Of a DNA stretch of 64,000 nucleotides, positions 57,660 through 64,000 are shown piece by piece. The number at the start of each line of letters is the position of its first letter. The first letter of the stretch is position 1. The DNA comes from Pseudomonadota bacterium (GTDB lineage: Bacteria; Pseudomonadota; Gammaproteobacteria; Burkholderiales; Burkholderiaceae_C): contig JAJZEC010000008.1 in the NCBI GenBank assembly GCA_021805825.1, forward strand, positions 27,178 through 91,177. Reading direction: 5' to 3'. Both the position numbers and the translations under genes were made by a program. Below the pieces are notes generated by a model. That model ran no database searches. It saw only the letters and a program-made list of their open reading frames with translations, and had not been told where the DNA came from.

Positions 57660-58928
57660 ATGGCTGACAAAAAGACCCCTGCTGGCGAAAAGATCCTGTA
57701 TTGCTCCTTCTGCGGCAAGAGCCAGCACGAGGTCAAGAAGCTGATCGCCGGACCGTCGGTGTTCATCTGCGATGAATGCATCGACCTGTGCAACGAAATC
57801 ATCCGTGACGAGGCGGTGGCGGCCGACAAGGCCGAACGCCAGGGCCGCGGCGAGCTGCCGATCCCGCAGGAGATCAAGGACGTACTCGACCAGTACGTGA
57901 TCGGCCAGGAAGCCGCCAAGCGCATCCTGTCGGTGGCGGTGTACAACCATTACAAGCGCCTGGGGCACGTGGCCAAGCCCGGGGACGTCGAATTGAGCAA
58001 GAGCAACATCCTGCTCATCGGGCCCACCGGCTCGGGCAAGACGCTGCTGGCGCAGACGCTGGCGCGGGTGCTCAACGTGCCCTTCGTGATCGCCGACGCC
58101 ACCACGCTGACTGAGGCGGGCTATGTCGGCGAGGATGTGGAAAACATCATCCAGAAGCTGCTGCAGAGCTGCAACTACGAAATCGACAAGGCGCAGCGGG
58201 GCATCGTCTACATCGACGAAATCGACAAGATTTCGCGCAAGTCGGAAAACCCGTCGATCACCCGCGACGTGTCGGGCGAGGGTGTGCAGCAGGCGCTGCT
58301 CAAGCTGATCGAGGGAACCATGGCCTCGGTGCCGCCTCAAGGCGGTCGCAAGCACCCGAACCAGGATTTCATTCAGGTAGACACGACGAATATCCTGTTC
58401 ATCTGCGGCGGTGCTTTCGACGGTCTGGAGAAGATCATCCAGAATCGATCGGAGAAGTCGGGTATCGGTTTCTCGGCCACGGTGCGCAGCAAATCCGAGC
58501 AGAGCCTTTCGGAGACCTTTTCCCAGGTCGAGCCCGAGGATCTGATCAAGTTCGGGCTGATTCCCGAACTGGTCGGGCGCCTGCCGGTGTCGGCCACGCT
58601 GTCCGAGCTCGACGAGGACGCGCTGGTGCAGATCCTGACCGAACCGCGCAACGCGCTGGTCAAGCAGTACCAGAAACTGTTCGAAATGGACGGCGTCCAG
58701 CTGGAGTTCCGGGGCTCTGCGCTGGCGGCCATCGCGCGCAAGGCGCTGCAACGGCGCACCGGGGCGCGCGGGCTGCGCTCGATCGTCGAGGAAGCGCTGC
58801 TGGAAATCATGTTCGAGATCCCCAACATGAAGGCGGTGGCGGCAGTGACGGTGGACGAGAACACCATCACCAGCGGCAGCAAGCCCCTGCTGACCTTCGA
58901 GGACAAGGCGCAGGCGGCCGGCGCCTGA
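57660..58928 (+). CDS. clpX: ATP-dependent Clp protease, ATPase subunit ClpX
   Basis: 422 residues. N-terminal zinc domain ([10 protein letters not shown] and CDECIDLC), Walker [13 protein letters not shown], Walker [10 protein letters not shown] and the IGF-type loop region [12 protein letters not shown] for binding ClpP. Confidence 0.98.
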   Translation: MADKKTPAGEKILYCSFCGKSQHEVKKLIAGPSVFICDECIDLCNEIIRDEAVAADKAERQGRGELPIPQEIKDVLDQYVIGQEAAKRILSVAVYNHYKRLGHVAKPGDVELSKSNILLIGPTGSGKTLLAQTLARVLNVPFVIADATTLTEAGYVGEDVENIIQKLLQSCNYEIDKAQRGIVYIDEIDKISRKSENPSITRDVSGEGVQQALLKLIEGTMASVPPQGGRKHPNQDFIQVDTTNILFICGGAFDGLEKIIQNRSEKSGIGFSATVRSKSEQSLSETFSQVEPEDLIKFGLIPELVGRLPVSATLSELDEDALVQILTEPRNALVKQYQKLFEMDGVQLEFRGSALAAIARKALQRRTGARGLRSIVEEALLEIMFEIPNMKAVAAVTVDENTITSGSKPLLTFEDKAQAAGA

Positions 58929-59057
58929 CGATCGGGCGGTACGGTGCGGCCGGCGCGCGGCGCCGGTCTTTCCGGCCATCGTCGCGGCCAGGCGGCGCGG
59001 GCTTGCAATTCCAGGCGCGCGCCCAATCTATGCCCAATGACCATTCAGGGAGCCAAC

Positions 59058-61493
<2,436 letters not shown>

Positions 61494-61541
61494 GCAGGGT
61501 CGATGCGCGTGCCGCGCGGCCTTGCCGCCGGCACGCGCCTC

Positions 61542-61571
61542 TTGTGCTCGATTGCGCGGATAGGTTAAGAT
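61542..61571 (+). promoter_or_regulatory. Possible promoter for the tRNA-Ala/tRNA-Glu pair
   Basis: TTGTGC at 61542-61547, an 18-base spacer and TAAGAT at 61566-61571. It ends 17 bases before tRNA-Ala. Confidence 0.45.
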
Positions 61572-61588
61572 ATTGGTCTTTGCTTGCC

Positions 61589-61664
<76 letters not shown>

Positions 61665-61725
61665 ACCAGGCAAAGGCGGCGGCAGATGCTGCACGAAGCA
61701 GAAGCACCGCGCGATGTTTTGTCCT

Positions 61726-61801
61726 GTCCCCTTCGTCTAGAGGCCTAGGACACCGCCCTTTCACGGCGATAACAGGGGTTCGAATCCCCTAGGGGACGCC
61801 A
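61726..61801 (+). tRNA. tRNA-Glu (anticodon TTC)
   Basis: 76 nt with encoded CCA. Acceptor GTCCCCT/AGGGGAC, anticodon loop CTTTCAC, T-loop GGTTCGAATCC. It is 61 bases after tRNA-Ala and probably on the same transcript. It marks the boundary to an accessory region. Confidence 0.97.
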
Positions 61802-61809
61802 GTTTCAAG

Positions 61810-61840
61810 GCCCGAGTGGTTCACGCCACTCGGGCTTTTT
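61810..61840 (+). terminator. Intrinsic terminator after tRNA-Glu
   Basis: GCCCGAGTGG and CCACTCGGGC, ten-base arms, loop of six, then TTTTT. Confidence 0.92.
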
Positions 61841-61923
61841 GGCGTCTGGGGCCGGCATGACCCCGATCGAATCGCTCGCCCGTCCCCGCAAGAATCGCAT
61901 CCCGCCAGCGAACGCAAGCCGCC

Positions 61924-63609
61924 TCACGGCGCCCAGCGGGCAACACCGCGCTGCATAGCGGTGATTTCAATGGATTCGCGGAGTACGTCAAACAAATCCC
62001 GCAGCCCCTGCTCGCCACTGCCGAGGCGATGCCCGAGCAGCGAGCAGGCGTCACGATCGAATGCGTCCGGCACGGCGCATCGCGCAACCTGCCACGCGCC
62101 GAGGATCTCAGGGCGGCGTGACGCAAGCAGATTCGCCGCGGGCAGGAGGTCGGACTTGGCGCGGTTGACCGCCGGGGCCACCGGCACCAGGTTCCACAGC
62201 GCGTTGTTGCCCCACAGAGCAAACGGGATGATGTGGTCGGCTTCGAAGCGTCGTGCCAGCGCCTTGCCGCTCCAGACGCAATGGTCGATTCCGCTGTCCC
62301 GATAGATCTGCCGTGCCAGTGCGGTGGCGCGCTCGGGGGCCGGGCGCGCCAGCAGCAAGGGCAGAACGGCTCCCGCGCTCAGGCCCTGACGCTGGGCGAA
62401 GCGCGCGGTCAACGCGGCCCAGCGCACGATCACGGCGTCGACGATCCAGTGGCCGAGCAGGCTCAGTTCTCGCCACATCTCGGCCGACAGGGTCACGGCC
62501 TTCAGCCCTGCGTCCCAGCCGAACACGCGCCCGGTATCGAGCGCGCCGCCCGAGTAGGCCACCGGGCCTGTACGGATCGCGACCGCGATGTCTCGCAGCG
62601 CCGCCTGCAGCCGCGCCTGAACCTCGGCCGTCATCCGTCCGGCCATGCGGTCGAGGTGCCAAGCGGACAATCCGCCGTACTCCCCTGCGTGGCGATAGGC
62701 GTCGATCAGCGCGGTCAGCGAAGCGCGAAAGCGCAGCGGGTTGCGGCTGCCGGCGCCTTCGTCCTGCGATTGCGGAACATGGCCCGCGGCGATGATCGGC
62801 CAGTAGTACAGCAACCAGCGCTCGGCGATGCGCTGCAACGGCACCGCAACCGCGCCGCCCGCCAGCCAACGCACGGCATGCGGCTCCTGCATCGCGATCT
62901 CGGCCAGGGCTCGGAACAGCGCCAGTTTGTAGGTGGCAACCTTGCGATCGCGGTTCAGGATGCCCTCGATCTGATCCGCGGCGCGCAACGTGCCCGCAGC
63001 GCGCAGTTCGAACAACAGCGTCGACCAGCGCGTGCCGTCGCGCTGCAGTGCATCGCCGGAGTCCCAGCGCCCGATCAGTGGCAGCCCGATGCGCTCGAAC
63101 AGCAGCTGCAAGGCTTCCGGAACCAGCGGTGTGAACAGCCGTCCGTTGGCGTCGCGGTCGTGCTGCAGGGGCTCGCCGCGGCTCAGCGGCACCGAGACCA
63201 GCAATCGCCCGTGGGGGCGCAGCAGGGCGCGCAGCGCGAACGCGGCGTCGAACAACTCGGCTTGCGGCAGATGCATCAGCACGGCGCTGCACAGCACGCC
63301 GTCGAAGTCGCCGCCGAACGGCACACCAACGGCGGGCAGGGCGCCCGTGGCGATGCGCCCGCCGAGCTCGGGGTGCAGGCGAAAGGCCTGCGCGCGTAGC
63401 GCATCGACCGGCTCCACACCGAAGGCGTCGAAGCCCGCCGCGCGCAGTGCTGTCAGGTCGCGGCCGGAGCCGCAGCCGACATCGAGCACGCGGCTGCCCG
63501 CCGCGAACGCCGTCGCGAAATGGCCCGCAAGGGGGCTCGGTACCTGCTCGTAGCGCCCTGCGACCTCGGCCGCGTGTTCCGCGTAGTAGGCGCAGGTGGC
63601 GGAGTCCAT
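61924..63609 (-). CDS. Methyltransferase-HNH endonuclease fusion
   Basis: 561 residues; AGGAGG stands nine bases before the ATG. Residues 1 to about 190 are a class I SAM-dependent methyltransferase (motif I VLDVGCGSGRDL at 41-52, then GVEPVDALR and VLCSAVLMHLP). Residues of about 195-430 are an unrecognised helical middle region, starting LNRDRKVATYKLALFRAL. The C-terminus has an HNH nuclease core: CVWSG, Asp458-His459 in ADHIIPF, NLVPV and NRAKSDLLP. Fusing a methyltransferase to a nuclease in an accessory region beside a tRNA hints at defence or a modification-linked toxin. That role is inference, and the methyltransferase target is unknown. Confidence 0.85.
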   Translation of the reverse strand: MDSATCAYYAEHAAEVAGRYEQVPSPLAGHFATAFAAGSRVLDVGCGSGRDLTALRAAGFDAFGVEPVDALRAQAFRLHPELGGRIATGALPAVGVPFGGDFDGVLCSAVLMHLPQAELFDAAFALRALLRPHGRLLVSVPLSRGEPLQHDRDANGRLFTPLVPEALQLLFERIGLPLIGRWDSGDALQRDGTRWSTLLFELRAAGTLRAADQIEGILNRDRKVATYKLALFRALAEIAMQEPHAVRWLAGGAVAVPLQRIAERWLLYYWPIIAAGHVPQSQDEGAGSRNPLRFRASLTALIDAYRHAGEYGGLSAWHLDRMAGRMTAEVQARLQAALRDIAVAIRTGPVAYSGGALDTGRVFGWDAGLKAVTLSAEMWRELSLLGHWIVDAVIVRWAALTARFAQRQGLSAGAVLPLLLARPAPERATALARQIYRDSGIDHCVWSGKALARRFEADHIIPFALWGNNALWNLVPVAPAVNRAKSDLLPAANLLASRRPEILGAWQVARCAVPDAFDRDACSLLGHRLGSGEQGLRDLFDVLRESIEITAMQRGVARWAP

Positions 63610-63692
63610 TCAGGCCTCCTGATGGGCTGCCCGAACGGAGGGCGGCATCCTCTCGGCGGGCCACGGACGCCGCGGGTGAGGCAGGAGCGTCA

Positions 63693-63848
63693 TCACGCAG
63701 GCCGGGTTCCGCGGCATTCGGGGTAGCGCTCGCAGCCCCAGAAGGCCTTGCCCGCGTTCGCTCCTTTCCTTGCCGTGCGCCGGACCATGCCCGACCCGCA
63801 GACCGGGCAAGCCGGTACACCGGTCTCCGGTCCATGGTCCGGGCTCAA
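63693..63848 (-). pseudogene. 3' remnant of a topoisomerase-type zinc-finger gene
   Basis: The minus-strand frame reads PACPVCGSGMVRRTARKG, then AFWGCERYPECRGTRPA and a stop. This is a C4 zinc finger (CPVC-x18-GC-x5-C) of the kind found at the C-terminus of topoisomerase I and in restriction or nuclease proteins. The frame has no ATG before the IS-like repeats at 63881, though TTG 63848 could in theory start a 51-residue peptide. I read it as the surviving end of a longer gene cut off by the insertion. Confidence 0.65.
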
Positions 63849-63880
63849 GGCGCTTCCCGGCGTCGTCGCATGCGTGTTGG

Positions 63881-63924
63881 CGCCGACGCAATTTTGACCA
63901 CCCGCGCCGATCCAATTTTGACCA
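63881..63924. mobile_element. Paired terminal repeats, probable end of an IS21-type element
   Basis: CGCCGACGCAATTTTGACCA (63881-63900) and CGCCGATCCAATTTTGACCA (63905-63924) are direct repeats differing at two positions, 24 bases apart. Multiple short repeats of this kind, with a TGGTCAAAATTG core on the other strand, are typical of IS21-family ends. No transposase is visible; the element would continue beyond 64000. The remaining bases show no gene I can support. Confidence 0.55.
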
Positions 63925-64000
63925 GGGAAGGAAGGCCGGCCTGAGACCGGCCAGTTGTGGATAAGTGTACGGTCTACGGCATGGCGTCTGCGGTCAGAAC

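Overview
This is a GC-rich chromosomal window that looks like a betaproteobacterium, most likely Burkholderiales. The reasons are the iscR-iscS-iscU-iscA-hscB-hscA-fdx order, the tRNA-Leu/tig/clpP/clpX/lon block, a tandem glycine riboswitch before gcvT-gcvH-gcvP, a small Trp-rich membrane protein of a type typical of that order, and a HexR-controlled Entner-Doudoroff cluster. No species can be named from sequence alone.

Positions 1-20400 hold a dense beta-glucan (laminarin-type beta-1,3/1,6-glucan) utilisation locus. It contains a left-edge lipoprotein, a secreted alpha/beta hydrolase, a LacI-type regulator, an ABC sugar importer (binding lipoprotein, two permeases and, 10 kb downstream, the ATPase), an outer-membrane barrel, and glycoside hydrolases of families GH1, GH30, GH81, GH16 (two) and GH17 (three copies). 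GH81 and one GH16 carry export signals. The other hydrolases have none, so oligosaccharides are probably imported and finished in the cytoplasm. The third GH17 copy is the C-terminal half of one 760-residue protein whose N-terminal half is a complete GPH/MelB-type sugar symporter. Two near-identical LacI-type operators, at 3199 and 18033, sit in front of the two transport units.

Positions 20400-29400 carry the glucose route that would receive this sugar: zwf-pgl-glk-hexR-pgi on the minus strand, edd-eda divergent, and mgsA downstream of pgi. HexR-type palindromes lie between zwf and edd and upstream of mgsA. The mgsA-pgi gap also contains a convincing candidate small RNA of about 100 nt. Its extended -10 promoter is covered by a near-consensus HexR palindrome, and it ends in a strong terminator.

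Positions 29400-43200 are mixed housekeeping: a hemerythrin-like protein, a DUF5666 lipoprotein with a DUF6502-type partner, a glycine-zipper protein, an Fnr-type oxygen sensor, an orphan LuxR-type response regulator, a small cytochrome c, the glycine cleavage operon, selD and a LysR regulator. Positions 43300-49740 are the Isc iron-sulfur operon, with two IscR sites around a clear sigma-70 promoter. Positions 49770-55100 carry molybdopterin genes (moeA, mobA, moaA), a short-chain dehydrogenase, a hotdog thioesterase and a squalene/phytoene-synthase-like protein. Positions 55370-61800 are tRNA-Leu, tig, clpP, clpX, lon, tRNA-Ala and tRNA-Glu.

Beyond the tRNA-Glu terminator the window becomes accessory: a methyltransferase-HNH nuclease fusion, the 3' remnant of a topoisomerase-type zinc-finger gene, and paired repeats that resemble the end of an IS21-type insertion sequence running out of the window.
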